Source: Siphonodentalium dalli (taxonomy: Eukaryota; Mollusca; Scaphopoda; Gadilida; Siphonodentaliidae). Taken from it: a stretch of 64,000 bases of DNA. Below, piece after piece: positions 54,040 to 64,000 of this stretch. The notes beneath the pieces are model-generated. The model did not search any database, had not been told where the DNA came from, and saw only the letters and a list, made by a program, of their open reading frames with translations. Numbering within the stretch: the stretch's first letter is position 1; the number at the start of each line of letters is the position of its first letter. Location: assembly GCA_032622095.1 (NCBI GenBank), contig CP136063.1, positions 183,563,956-183,627,955 on the forward strand, written 5' to 3'. A program made the position numbers and the translations under genes.

Positions 54040-54149
54040 GGACATTAAATGTCTTAAAATAGCACAAAATCTTAGCATGAAGGATTATATCACGGGTTTA
54101 ATGAGAGGAGACACTGGTCGATATCTCAGGGATATCTCTCCCTGAGGAC
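54040..54149 (+). pseudogene. Tandem copy of the spatacsin C-terminal coding segment, including its stop
   Basis: Starting just after the true stop, GACATTAAATG... repeats the exon from codon GAC of KDVKL onwards. It reads DIKCLKIAQNLSMKDYITGL then MRGDTGRYLRDISP, TGA. It has one codon less than the original. About six third-position changes are silent and the five or so replacements are conservative (A/T, S/G, K/R, G/S), so it may have been under coding constraint. It cannot be reached by readthrough because GGA CAT TAA follows the first stop; the only acceptor-like AG upstream (TTAAAATAG) is weak. Best called a duplicated exon fragment or an unproved alternative terminal exon. Confidence 0.75.
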
Positions 54150-54202
54150 GCCCAACTGGTAAAAATATCATAAAATCATAAATACGTCGCACCTCGAAAA
54201 TA

Positions 54203-54208
54203 ATTAAA
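54203..54208 (+). promoter_or_regulatory. Possible poly(A) signal ATTAAA for the spatacsin gene
   Basis: ATTAAA lies about 165 nt after the stop and before the next MITE. It is the common variant of the hexamer. AATAAA also occurs farther away (about 54899 and 55372), beyond two MITEs. Which is used cannot be decided from sequence. Confidence 0.25.
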
Positions 54209-54238
54209 GAAGTTCATAATTGAGAAGGCCGTTATCTA

Positions 54239-54389
54239 CAGTAATGCCCTAAATAATTGACTCCTTAACCACAGAAGAATTATGTGAGAGCTTTCCGATG
54301 AATGGCAACAAGCCATTTTCCAACTAAATCCTGAAAAATTACCCATAATTATGCTGTGGTTAAGGAGTCGATAATTTAGGGCATTACTG
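54239..54389. mobile_element. Pogo/Tc1-like MITE just downstream of the spatacsin stop
   Basis: TACAGTAATGCCCTAAATAA ... GGGCATTACTGTA, with part of the left arm lost. It may fall within the 3' UTR if a distal poly(A) site is used. Confidence 0.75.
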
Positions 54390-54486
54390 TACCACTTTTG
54401 TGCAACGGAAGTATAGGCGTTCCTTATAAGAGAAGATCAGTTAAAACTTCTTCTTTTGAAGTTGATATCTGACCATCAAAATTCAT

Positions 54487-54836
54487 TCTAACCCTTTCTA
54501 TACTAAGTAGTTTATCACATTCAGTTATAAAGGTACACATTGGAATGGTCTATTATTCATTTGGAGGGGTGTTCAGGATAAATTGGCAGGCGACAGTCAG
54601 ACGAATAGATAATACAAGTGCTGAGTGATTCCTATTCATTGGTGGGAAATAAGTATTTAGTATAGAAAGGGTTTGTGGGTCCGATCTAATTATTTTCTGG
54701 TATAGAAATATACAGCTGGTGATTTTTGGTGTCAAATCAGGCAGGACATCTTTAACCCTTTCTGTACTAAATAGATTCTCCCACCAAGTTAAATGAGTGT
54801 ACATCGGAATGGTCTATTATTCATTTAGAGGGATGT
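54487..54836. mobile_element. Two MITEs of the CTATACTAAA family
   Basis: 54487-54673 is complete (CTAACCCTTTCTATACTAAG to TTAGTATAGAAAGGGTT). 54752-54836 is the left end only (TTAACCCTTTCTGTACTAAA). Confidence 0.6.
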
Positions 54837-54865
54837 ATTGTATCTTCAATTGCTGTAATTTTATA

Positions 54866-55171
54866 TAATTGGCCTAACAATTTTTTATCATTTTTTTTAA
54901 ATAAATGTTTCTTACAATTTAGGACATAAAATAAAAAACATCCATTACCCTGCAGGGAGCCCCACACATATATAGAAGCATATAGTAGAGTGTCGTCTGC
55001 TCATGTTTGTCTGGGGCTATGTATGGGTGAAATTATAAAATTGTTAAAGAATACAAGAAAAAATTATTAAAATTGTAAAAAATTGTTAGGCCAATACATT
55101 CTCTTATATATTCGAGGCGACCTATGGTCGACTCGCATATATAAGAGAATGCATTGGCACAGGGTATATGG
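54866..55171. mobile_element. Partial hairpin element related to 58239-58703, opposite orientation
   Basis: Shares CATCCATTACCCTGCAGGGA, GTCTGGGGCTATGTATGG and the GTCGACC/GGTCGCC-type hairpin with 58239-58703, but the GACCCGCC terminus is absent. Confidence 0.6.
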
Positions 55172-57189
55172 GTTGATACAAACCATTCAGCTGTACCAAG
55201 AAAAATACACAAATGCACTCTCTTGTTTGTTTCTAACAGTTATATTGTTGGTTGACAATACTGAATTGTTGAACTCTTTATATATTAATTTATATATATT
55301 TTGTATTAAACGTTATATTTATGACATATCTGTGTTTGGTTGCCCTCAAGAACCCACATGTTGAGACATTAAATAAATTTGAATGCAGGAGGTAGGCTTA
55401 TTGATTTTCTGTTGGTTCAGGGTGGGGTCTTGATAAAAATTTGCAGACACAGGGTTGAACAAATAAAAATCCCCCCCCCCCCCCCACGTCCCTCTGTGCA
55501 AATTTATTTTTCCAAACAAACTTTTTGGGTCCCACCCCCCAAAAATTGGTAAATAAATCAGAATAATATGAAACAAGATTATATCAGCCTTGTTCTTTCC
55601 AGTAATTACTATTTAGCATATTCATATAACACAAAACAGTGGAATGGTAGTAGCATGATCAGAAGCAAGATCCTAAAAAAAGTTCCCACTGTAGGTATCT
55701 GCTTCCCATCTGTTTGCCAAAATTGAAATACTTCTGAGTGAATCTATTAAGATATTCATTGTGTATAGAGATTTCATCTCAGGCCTATAACATTCACCTC
55801 ACAATTCTAATGGTGCATTCACATACATTGTTTTTTTGACAATGCACTCTATATATGCCACAGTCACAATAAGATGAATATGGGCTCAACCTAGACAAAT
55901 TATGTACAGAATTTATCTCATTCTTAATGTATGCAGGGGTTTCTTCTGACCACAGTTCACTGCGATATATGTGTGCGGAGTATGGAAATTTCCAATGTTT
56001 CTCGCAACGACTATAAGAAGTGCATTTACAGTGTATTTAAAGAGTGAGGAGATGTTGTATATACCCAACAAAAGGTTTTTCTACACACTAGATTATGTGT
56101 GGTTATGAATATCATATCAAGGTCAAAAGGTCACAGAGTACAAAATGAAAAGCTGTTTCCGAACCTGTACAACTGGTCGAGGAGATATTGGTCGATCTTT
56201 GCACCATTGGGAATAAAGTTGACCCTACCCAGTTTCTTCCTTAGGGTCTCTTTTAACTTTTTTCCAGATGCCAACCAGCTGTGCCAACAAGAAAAAAGTG
56301 GGTCGTTATAAACTCAAGACTAGATGGCGTCCATCATATGAGTCATGGTGGCCATTTTGCTTGATATGCACCAGGTCTCTTTAATCACCAGTATTGTAGA
56401 GAAAGTACCATAGGCAGTCATGCTTTCCACATAATTATACACTGCCCTTAGAATTGAGCCAAAAATCCAACACCAAACTCCAATATGGCGACGAAATGTG
56501 GAAATTTGCTCTAAACTTTAAACATATCACCACATGTCATTGCTCCTTGTGGGAACACATTGACAACTTGGTGAATTTTATAGGTTTGTCAGATAGCAGA
56601 ATCATTAGAGCACACAATTTGACCATCATATGCATCCTGTGTCAAATTTGTTGTCCCAAATATGACATTTTATTCAAATGCCAACCTAAGCTTGTCACAA
56701 ATGACTCGTTGATAATCACGCAATGTCTGCTTTGAATCGGTGCTTGTTATTGTTATGAAGACTCCATCCAAAATAATGTGTATCAGGTTAATGAGGCAAG
56801 TATTTCCCAAACATTTTCGTTGAGGAATATTCATTCAAATCCAAGATGGTGTCCAAAATGGCAACAAGAAATTGAAAAATGAGGAACACGACACAAGGTT
56901 ACACACTGATAAGTAAAAAATACATATAAGGCGATTTGAATGATAATAGCCAAGTCCAAAATGGTGATGGGGAATGTACAAAATATAATTGAAATTTCTT
57001 GATTTTCACATATATTTCTAACCTTGGTCATACAAACAGAGACATACATCACACGTAACACAAGTCTTAACACAAGTCAGATTTTTGCCCATAATCAAAC
57101 CACTATTTAATATGTGATAACAGGTCAAAGTTTCGAAAAACATCAATCAATAAAATCTTTGAGGTGTATACACGGAACAACTGTGATCA
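55172..57189. other. Downstream intergenic stretch, nothing recognised
   Basis: AT-rich, short ORFs only. AATAAA at 55372-55377 could serve as a distal poly(A) signal. 56300-56980 has several AAATGGC/AAGATGG-type phrases reminiscent of the 160-bp element but too diverged to assign. Confidence 0.4.
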
Positions 57190-57514
57190 TCAATGGGGTG
57201 TATTGCTGTACAGGAAGGTGTTGTAAGGTTATGTGTGGGTGTATGTGTATACTATGGAGTGGCTGTATTGTCATGGTTGAGTGTATATGTTTACATGTGT
57301 TGGATGTATGGTCATGGATTGGATGTATGGATAAAGAGGGAGTGGCTGTATGGTCACGTGTATATATGTACATGCAATGACCATCATGGTTCATCTGTCA
57401 TGGCTGTATGTTCATGGATGGGGTGTGCAGGAATACAGTGAGTGACTGAATGGTCATGGGTGAGGTGAAAATGCAAGTCTGGAGTGGACTTTTCATGGGT
57501 GCGATGTATTGGAA

Positions 57515-57780
57515 GTGGTAGCCCAGTGGTTAGAGTGTCGGACTTGTAATGGTGTTACTGCACCGGCGTGAGTTCGCACTATCGTCTCCACAACAGTGGC
57601 TTGGCCAGATTAAGCGGCGTGTGTGCTATATATAGCCACACACTGTTTCAAATCTCGCGCCAGGTTGTGACCCTTGGGCAAGGTCACTTGTACTGTGCTC
57701 GCTTCGTCGAACCTAGACGAGAAATAGGGACCTGGTTGTTGGGTAAGTGTAAGCCAAGAGCAATCTTGTGAAGCGCCATT
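57515..57780 (+). mobile_element. tRNA-derived SINE
   Basis: Begins GTGGTAGCCCAGTGGTTAGA (Pol III A box) and has a B-box-like GAGTTCGCACTATC about 50 nt later, then a tRNA-unrelated body with CCCTTGGGCAAGGTCACTT, a block shared by many metazoan SINEs, and an end AATCTTGTGAAGCGCC. It is inserted into the degenerate minisatellite that surrounds it. Transcription by Pol III would start just upstream of the A box. The tRNA half no longer folds into an intact tRNA. Confidence 0.8.
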
Positions 57781-58238
57781 ATGGCTGCATGCGTTTAAGG
57801 TTTGCTCAACATGGCATTATCATTGGTATATCCCGGAGGTGAGGTGTATATGTATACCTGGATTGACTGTAAGATCATGGGTTGGGTGTATATGCTTATT
57901 TTGAGCGGATATATGGTCGCGGTGAGGTGGACAGGTATACAGAGAGTCACTGTGTGGTCGTAGATGAGGTGAATAGGTACACGGGGGATTATTGTATGAT
58001 CATGAATGATGTATACAAGGCCGCAGAGTGACTATGGTCATGGGTGTGATGTACATACATGGTGTGATTGCATGGCCATGGTGAGGTGTATGATCATACA
58101 AGGCGTGGCTGACTTCATGGTCATGTGTGAGGTGAATAAGTCTACAATGAGTGACTAGGGTCATGTGTGGGCATATACCCAGCATGGTGCATGGGTATAA
58201 CGAGAGTAGTTTCATGGTCATATTTGTGGTGTTTATGC

Positions 58239-58703
58239 ATATGCGACCCGCCATATCAAATCCAGTTGGAAGTCGGGATTTTTTTACCCTGTGCCAATGC
58301 ATTCTCTTATCTATGCGAGTCGACCATAGGTAGCCTCGCATATATAAGAGAATGCATTGGCCTAACAATTTTTTACAATATTAATAATTTGTTCTTGTAT
58401 TCTTTAACAATTTTATAATTTCACCCATACAGAGCCCCAGACAAACATGAGCAGACGACACTCTTCTATGTGCTTCTATATATGTGTGGGGCTCCCTGCA
58501 GGGTAATGGATGTTTTTTTATTTTATGTCCTAAAAATTATAAGAAACATTTATTTAAAAAACATGATAAAAAATTGTTAAGCCAATGCATTCTCTTATAT
58601 ATGCGAGGCGACCTATCGTCGACTCGCATATATAAGAGAATGCATTGGCACAGGGTAAAAAAATCCCGACTTCTGACTGGATTTGATATGGCGGGTCACA
58701 TAT
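58239..58703. mobile_element. Hairpin element with GACCCGCCATATCAAATCC ends
   Basis: Ends ATATGCGACCCGCCATATCA and TGATATGGCGGGTCACATAT (read in complement). It contains two hairpins of the GCCAATGCATTCTCTTAT type flanking a ACCCTGCAGGG segment. Unlike the other carriers it has no TTAA ends, yet holds the same core. Confidence 0.7.
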
Positions 58704-59155
58704 ATGTAGTGACTGCATGATCATGGAAGGGATGTACAGACGTACCTTGTGATGGCTGTGAGATAATGGGTGGGATGTGCGTATAAATAGGGAGTTGTTC
58801 TATGATTATGGGTAATGTGTATAGTTGTACGTAGAATAACTGCAGATCATGGGTGATGTGTATATGCATACCTGGAGTATATATGGATGGTCATTGGCGA
58901 GGCATATTGATATAAAAGGAGTGTCCTTGTGTTCATGGTGAATGTATATGTATATCTGTCGTGGCCGTATTGTCATTGGTGGGTGTATTTATATACAGGG
59001 AATGGTTGTATGATCATGGAGGGGGTGTTTGGGTATACAGTGAGTGGCTGATCAGTTATGGATGAGGCGTATATGCACGTCTGGATTGGATGCTGTATGG
59101 CCGTTAATTGGTGAGGTGATTTGTATGCTTGGAGTGACTATGGTCATAGTGATCA

Positions 59156-59984
59156 CTCCTCGTCTGTCCGTCCGTCCGTCAAGAATCATCTTCTTCTACA
59201 GGACCGTAAGACGGAACAGGTTCATATTTGGTGTCGATGTTCCCTAGGTGAATCTCATTCAGATTTGTTCAAATGAGGTCATCAGGTCAATTAGTTGAGA
59301 AACCAGGGCCATAACTTATAGTAATTCTTAAAATGACTTCTCAAGGAATATTGTGCTGATTAAGCTTATATTTGGTACGGAGGGACCTTGGTTGACTAGG
59401 GTTCAGATTTGTTCAAATGGGGTCACTAGTTCAAATAGGGGCAGAGCCAGGGACATAACTTTAAAAAAAAAATTAAATGTTTGCATTTTGACCTTTAATT
59501 TTTTTTTAGGACACATCACAGCCTCATATTTCTTACCAAGATTTTTCTTAGCATGTTCTTAATCTGTATGGATTTTGGTATTGTTTGTTTAACCCCTTCC
59601 ACTCTTGTTTTGATATAGAATTCATCCAAGACAGGATTACTCAAACATTTTTCATCTGATCAACACCAAATTTGGTATATGAATTTACACTTATATACAG
59701 ATCAAGTTAAAATATGGGTTTGATCCGATATATTTTAACAGAGTTATGGCCCTTTATAATTCACACCTCTTTGCTATGCACTATTAATTTTTAAGAGAAC
59801 ACTGAAGCCTGTGTTATTGAAAAAGCCAATTTATCATAGTGTGGACACCTGATACTCTTGCTGAAGACTGCTTACTTCAGACCAGTTTACCATCTGTCAT
59901 TACATGACATGACATTAGCTAAACACCTATTCTACCAGAGTCTTCAAGAAAAAATAGGAATAGTCCATTGTTCATTTCTCCAAG
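59156..59984. repeat. Pearl-like fragment, no gene
   Basis: CGTCTGTCCGTCCGTCCGTC, then two cores with TTCAGATTTGTTCAAATG.GGTCA and CAGGG(C/A)CATAACTT. Confidence 0.5.
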
Positions 59985-61470
59985 CCTGGACATAGTGTGT
60001 CTGACATTTGCAGAATGAGGTCCCCAGATGGTGAATTGATTGTTGCTACCCCATACAGCAGGCAAGCATCACCAAATACACCCTCAAATACCTTATTCTG
60101 CTTAGGCCTCATCTTCTGGGACAATTTTTTTTTGGAACATATTTTAACATTTAAAAAAGTGACACCATTATAACATCTGCAGAGTTATGAAACTTTACTC
60201 TTTAATGAAATTATGGAAACATTCCACCCTCCCCCACCCACCCCCTCCCACATGGCCCAGACCCAACCCTGCCATCAACCAACATCCCTTCCAAGCCATA
60301 TCACCACTCAATTTATTTAATACCTCTTCTCACCATAGAGGCATATATATCTGTAAAGGTACAGGTCATTAATTATATAAACTAGCCAGATGCCATCTAT
60401 TATTCTAATCTAAACATATCTGTAGCAATTTAAAAACAAACTGGTGCTCCCATGGTTAGGTGATGACTGACATTCAATGATACTGTGAATGGCTTAGATT
60501 TCTTCAAGTCTGGAAATAGTGTGTCTGACATTTACAGAGTGAGGTCCCTAGATGGTGAATTTAGTGTTGCTACCCCATACAGCATGCTAGCATCACCAAA
60601 TACACCCGCCAGGAACGTAATTATGCTTAGGCATCATATTCTGGGAAGTATCCTAAGTATCTAATTGACAGTTTGATTTAGTCACTTTTTTCCACCTGTT
60701 CAGTTTCAATGTCCCCCTAATTTGCAGAATATAAAATGCATAATTGAGGTGCTCAATGGGTGTGTATCACCAACTTCAACTGTATAACTTCAATCTGTTC
60801 CTAGGTTTTATTGGCCATTGAGGCCTAATCAGATTGAGGATGAATTTGGTGATGCTAGCCTGCCTTACGGAATATTGTCATTAAATCCACATTTTGGGGA
60901 CCTAATTCTGCAAATGTCAGACATACTAAATTCAGGCTTGGCCATTTCATATTATTTTCTTAATCACCACTTATCCAGATGAAATCATACCACTAATTTT
61001 CAAAGAAAAATGGGGGGGGGGGTATATATTGGATTAAATTTGTCTTCTATCTGTCAGGCTTCCATCCGTCTGCCTGTTGAGATGTCTATCCATCCATCTA
61101 TCAACAATTGATTTCTTCTCCATATTAAAGACAGAATGTGTTTATATAGTTCAGTGTGCATGTTCCCTAAGTGTCTCACAATCAGATTTGTTCAATTAAG
61201 TTCATCACATCAAATGCATGTAGGTGCGAAGCCAGGACCATAACTCTTTCCCTCCATAGTAAGTCTTAAAACAGTTTTTTCTCAAGAACCATTAGGCCTA
61301 TATAGCTTATATTTGGTATGGTGGGGCCTTGGGTGACCGGGGTTCAGATTTGTTCATGTGGTAATTTTTTAGGAAATGAGGTCCCCAGAGGGTGAATTCG
61401 GTGATGTTAGTCCTCCTTGCGGAATATTGTCATTAAATTCACCTGCAAAGGTCAGACACTAAATACAAAC
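59985..61470. repeat. Cluster of GAATGAGGTCCCCAGA repeats and a pearl-like fragment
   Basis: Foldback units near 59985-60120, 60500-60700, 60820-60960 and 61370-61470, all with GAGGTCCCCAGA.GGTGAATT. 61010-61350 is pearl-like (GGGGGGTATATATTGGATTA, then CATCCGTCTGCCTG and TTGGTATGGTGGGGCCTTGG). Nothing coding. Confidence 0.5.
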
Positions 61471-62320
61471 TCGGCTGTTCCAATATTAGTTTCTTAACCA
61501 GCACTTATCCAGGTGAAATCATACCCTGATTTTTCAAAGAAAAATTGGGGGGTATATTGCTATTACTAGATGAATGGAACTCATAGATGAGGATTCACAT
61601 TTGTTCTAATAGGGGCAGAGATAAGAGATTTAACTCTCCTCTATGCTGTTTTGGTAAAATAATATTGATTTCTAGACAGCCTGGGCGGGGGCAATGTTTG
61701 AGGCAATGGGGAGGGAGTGTAGAGGGGTGGAGATTTGACCCCCTATTTTGATCAAAAGTTTAAAATTTCATGCCCGATACTAAATTAGTTGTAGATTAGA
61801 TGTTCACACCAAAAATAAGTTAGAATTGTTCTTGTAGTTTGGTTTGATTTTCTAACATGTAATTTTTAAACCATCAGTCCATATGTTTCTACTTCAAGTT
61901 AAACTGTTGGACCGAATTGGCCACAAATTTTAACTTTATGGGGGTGTCAAGTTGGTAATTATCAAACGTTTGAGAGCTTGAAGTACTGGTACCAGTCGTA
62001 AAATTCAACCTAAGAGGAATGTACAAAATTATTTTTGTGAACTTAGTACTGTGGCATGGTTGTCCTCTTTAAAAGGTAAGAGGTTGGAGATTTGTCAGTG
62101 ATGTGCAATTAGAAATTTCAAGGTGAAGAGCCCTGCTCATTTGAGAACATCCAGCTATGTCAATGTTTAGAACTTAAGTGATTTTGTCAAGTACTGACTC
62201 TTGTAGTCTTCAGAGTCCCTGTCTTCTCAGTCCTTACAGTCTGGTGGGCGATCCACAGTCATTGACTGTCTTGTTTTTTAGAATATCAATACATTTGGGT
62301 TTCTCGCAAGGTGATGTTGG
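61471..62320. other. Intergenic stretch, nothing recognised
   Basis: A pearl-like TTGGGGGGTATATTGCTATT occurs near 61545. The rest has no recognisable gene or repeat. Confidence 0.4.
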
Positions 62321-63480
62321 TCAATGTCGGATATAAAAGGCAGTGTTTGTTGGATTTTGCCATTATTTCGTCTCCGGATCTCTCACCGAGCGGTCGCACT
62401 CTGCGATCCTCACACCAAGCTAAGCCGCTGAGTGGTCCATGAAGTTTTTTGTCCATCTTGACGGATTATAGATTTCTGTATAATCCCCAGTGGGGTATGC
62501 CACGCTTTCAGTGGTTTTAACTCGGTCCATTGTGTACGGTGGACCACCCATGTACATGCGCGCCGAGTGGACGTGGCCTTGGAGTACCGGGTCGCAGCCA
62601 CCGACATCAAAGAGGGCCTAAAGTATGCGATATGAACGAGAGAAGAAGAGGTATACAATGGTGACCCTTACTATCGATTGCAATATATTGGCAATCCAGG
62701 TATTTGGTGACCAATGTGAACACCCGTTCGCACATCTCAGTGTGGTTTACCTTGAGCCCTAAACTAATTCACTCAGACTGATCATGCTTGTGTTAGCATC
62801 CAACTCATTGGACAATTAATCTCCGCAGCCAGAGCAGAACCAGGGGAAAAAGGTCTCACAGAATGATCAGGTGATGGGCTGACTGTTGGTATTTCGTGTG
62901 CGGGATCCAACCTTACATGTTCGATATTCAATTTCGATTGGCTGATGTTCGCATATTTTGAGATACCCGATGTGGCTAGCTGCCCACAACCACCCTAGTT
63001 GTTGGACGACAATTGAGTCTCAAGATTTGGCGTACCAGAGGAGTTGAAGTTGGGCGCCCTCACAGTGACACCACATGTTTAACACACTGAGGGCATCTCA
63101 CTTCATTTAGACTGGCAATAATTATTGCTGAAACCTTTTTGGACAAGTTGCCATCCCTGATACCGGGTTAGCATGCCAGATAGATCTCTTGTTGTGGGTC
63201 GACAATCAATGGCGGACCAGGCAGATATTTTGATCACCAGTGTTGATGGTCGACCACCCTGGGTTAAATGACCGCACCGATTACTTGCAGCCAAGAACCC
63301 CGTCTTAGATTGCAGGCACTCAACTCCGTGGGCAACCCATGGTATACTAACCCTCGGAATCATATTCCTACCTGACATGTGCAGAGATATTTGATGAACC
63401 TATAGGCCTACATAGAAGAAATATACCACTTGGTATACCGGAGTCACATCAACCTGGACACCCAGATTTCAGTATAGTAT
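62321..63480 (+). mobile_element. Possible decayed LTR-retroelement 5' region
   Basis: GC content rises. GATATAAAAGGCAGTG at about 62330 looks like a TATA box followed 30 bp later by TTCGTCTC; 63020-63065 reads CAAGATTTGGCGTACCAGAG then GTTGGGCGCCC, resembling a primer-binding-site junction after an LTR. No protease, RT or integrase motif is visible and no second LTR was found, so this is tentative. Confidence 0.22.
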
Positions 63481-64000
63481 TCCCTTACGCATTTGGTGTC
63501 GTGGTGATACCCCAAGCGTTACCCTTCTTAGCGATGATGTTTTTATAGACTTATATATGTTTTGCACATTTACCACCCTATATAGATCCCACTTCCGGGA
63601 AAACGGGGCTACTACAACGACGACAAAAACAACAACAACACTTGAGTCACCATGCTCGAGCATTGTAATTTTGTGATGGCAAAATATTTGCAGATCCAAA
63701 TAAAAGGATGCTGACAGATACATGTAACATAAGCTGAATGGTGGGCAGACTTAGCTATTTTGGACACTATTTTATTCCCCGGCTAGTTACTTCATTGAAC
63801 ACAAATAGAGTTTTCAGATGAATTGCACTGAATAAGTGTAATTCAAGGAATATTGTTTTCAATTGTATTTACCAGACAGATCTCTTGTCTATTGTAAAAT
63901 GTCAGTGACAAAGACTGAGTTCTACCTCGGCCTTCTCTCGTGCACATATCGCTGCCGTTATTGTTACGCTAATTAACTGCGAGAATTGCTCTCTGCGCTT

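Larger units (their letters stand above)
57370..59155. repeat. Degenerate minisatellite of TGGTCATGGGTGAGGTGTAT units
   Basis: About 45-55 bp units with GTATGGTCATGG.TG.GGTG and TATACCTGGAGTGA run through 57190-57510, 57840-58200 and 58700-59155. They are interrupted by the SINE and by the hairpin element at 58239-58703. Confidence 0.65.

Noticed and set aside
51038-52170. Many overlapping ORFs of 60-124 codons on both strands
   Set aside because: All are produced by tandem GC-rich repeats without stops; no independent coding signal.
54037-54149. Stop-codon readthrough extending spatacsin into the duplicated segment
   Set aside because: After TGA the frame reads GGA CAT TAA, so a second stop follows within three codons.
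57515-57590. Functional tRNA gene
   Set aside because: Pol III boxes are present but the acceptor and anticodon arms do not pair as an intact tRNA, and a SINE body with a 3' tail follows.

Overview
The window is animal nuclear DNA. It is AT-rich and intron-rich, with no bacterial-style gene packing. One real protein gene can be followed across most of it: the 3' part of the spatacsin gene (SPG11 homologue), on the + strand. Sixteen exons lie between 1031 and 54039. They carry 2,223 nt (740 codons plus a stop) with compatible splice phases at every junction, and they correspond to roughly the last third of the protein, including the conserved Spatacsin C-terminal domain. The gene's 5' part lies upstream of the window. 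Spatacsin acts in lysosome and autolysosome recycling with spastizin and AP-5. Its conserved block (VRLLTGIGRF, TEMTYIFD) is nearly identical to the vertebrate sequence, so the identification is firm.

The organism is most likely a lophotrochozoan, probably a bivalve mollusc. This is an inference from the repeat landscape: many elements with 160-300 bp tandem cores resembling the bivalve pearl type, CR1/L2-like LINE and tRNA-SINE debris, poly(G)/poly(C) tracts, and very many short palindromic MITEs. I cannot name the species.

Layout. 1-1030: upstream intron with a hAT-like terminus. 1031-9557: seven exons with small introns, a minisatellite touching exon 3491-3655, TTAA-type hairpin MITEs, and one MITE split by a nested element. 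9558-23613: three exons, a hAT element with an 8-bp duplication, a 4 x 290 bp array, a second hAT element, a minisatellite at exon 18981-19123, and a 2.5 kb dimeric 160-bp array. 23614-38835: two exons and a 15 kb intron holding a candidate 27-nt microexon, a third hAT-like element, pearl-like arrays, a 48 bp x 5 array and a 576-bp palindrome. 38836-54039: five exons, including the terminal one, plus a donor-site minisatellite, a 747-bp TTAA element, and a 4.5 kb degraded LINE antisense to the gene. 54040-64000: no recognised gene; a tandem copy of the terminal coding segment, MITEs, a degenerate minisatellite containing a SINE, pearl-like fragments, and a possible decayed LTR-type sequence.

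The most unusual pattern is that five of the 16 exons have an edge (splice acceptor, splice donor, or terminal stop region) included in a local tandem duplication, in three cases grown into a minisatellite. The second is a hairpin module that recurs about 19 times inside elements with at least four different terminal sequences, with paired base changes that keep the stem.
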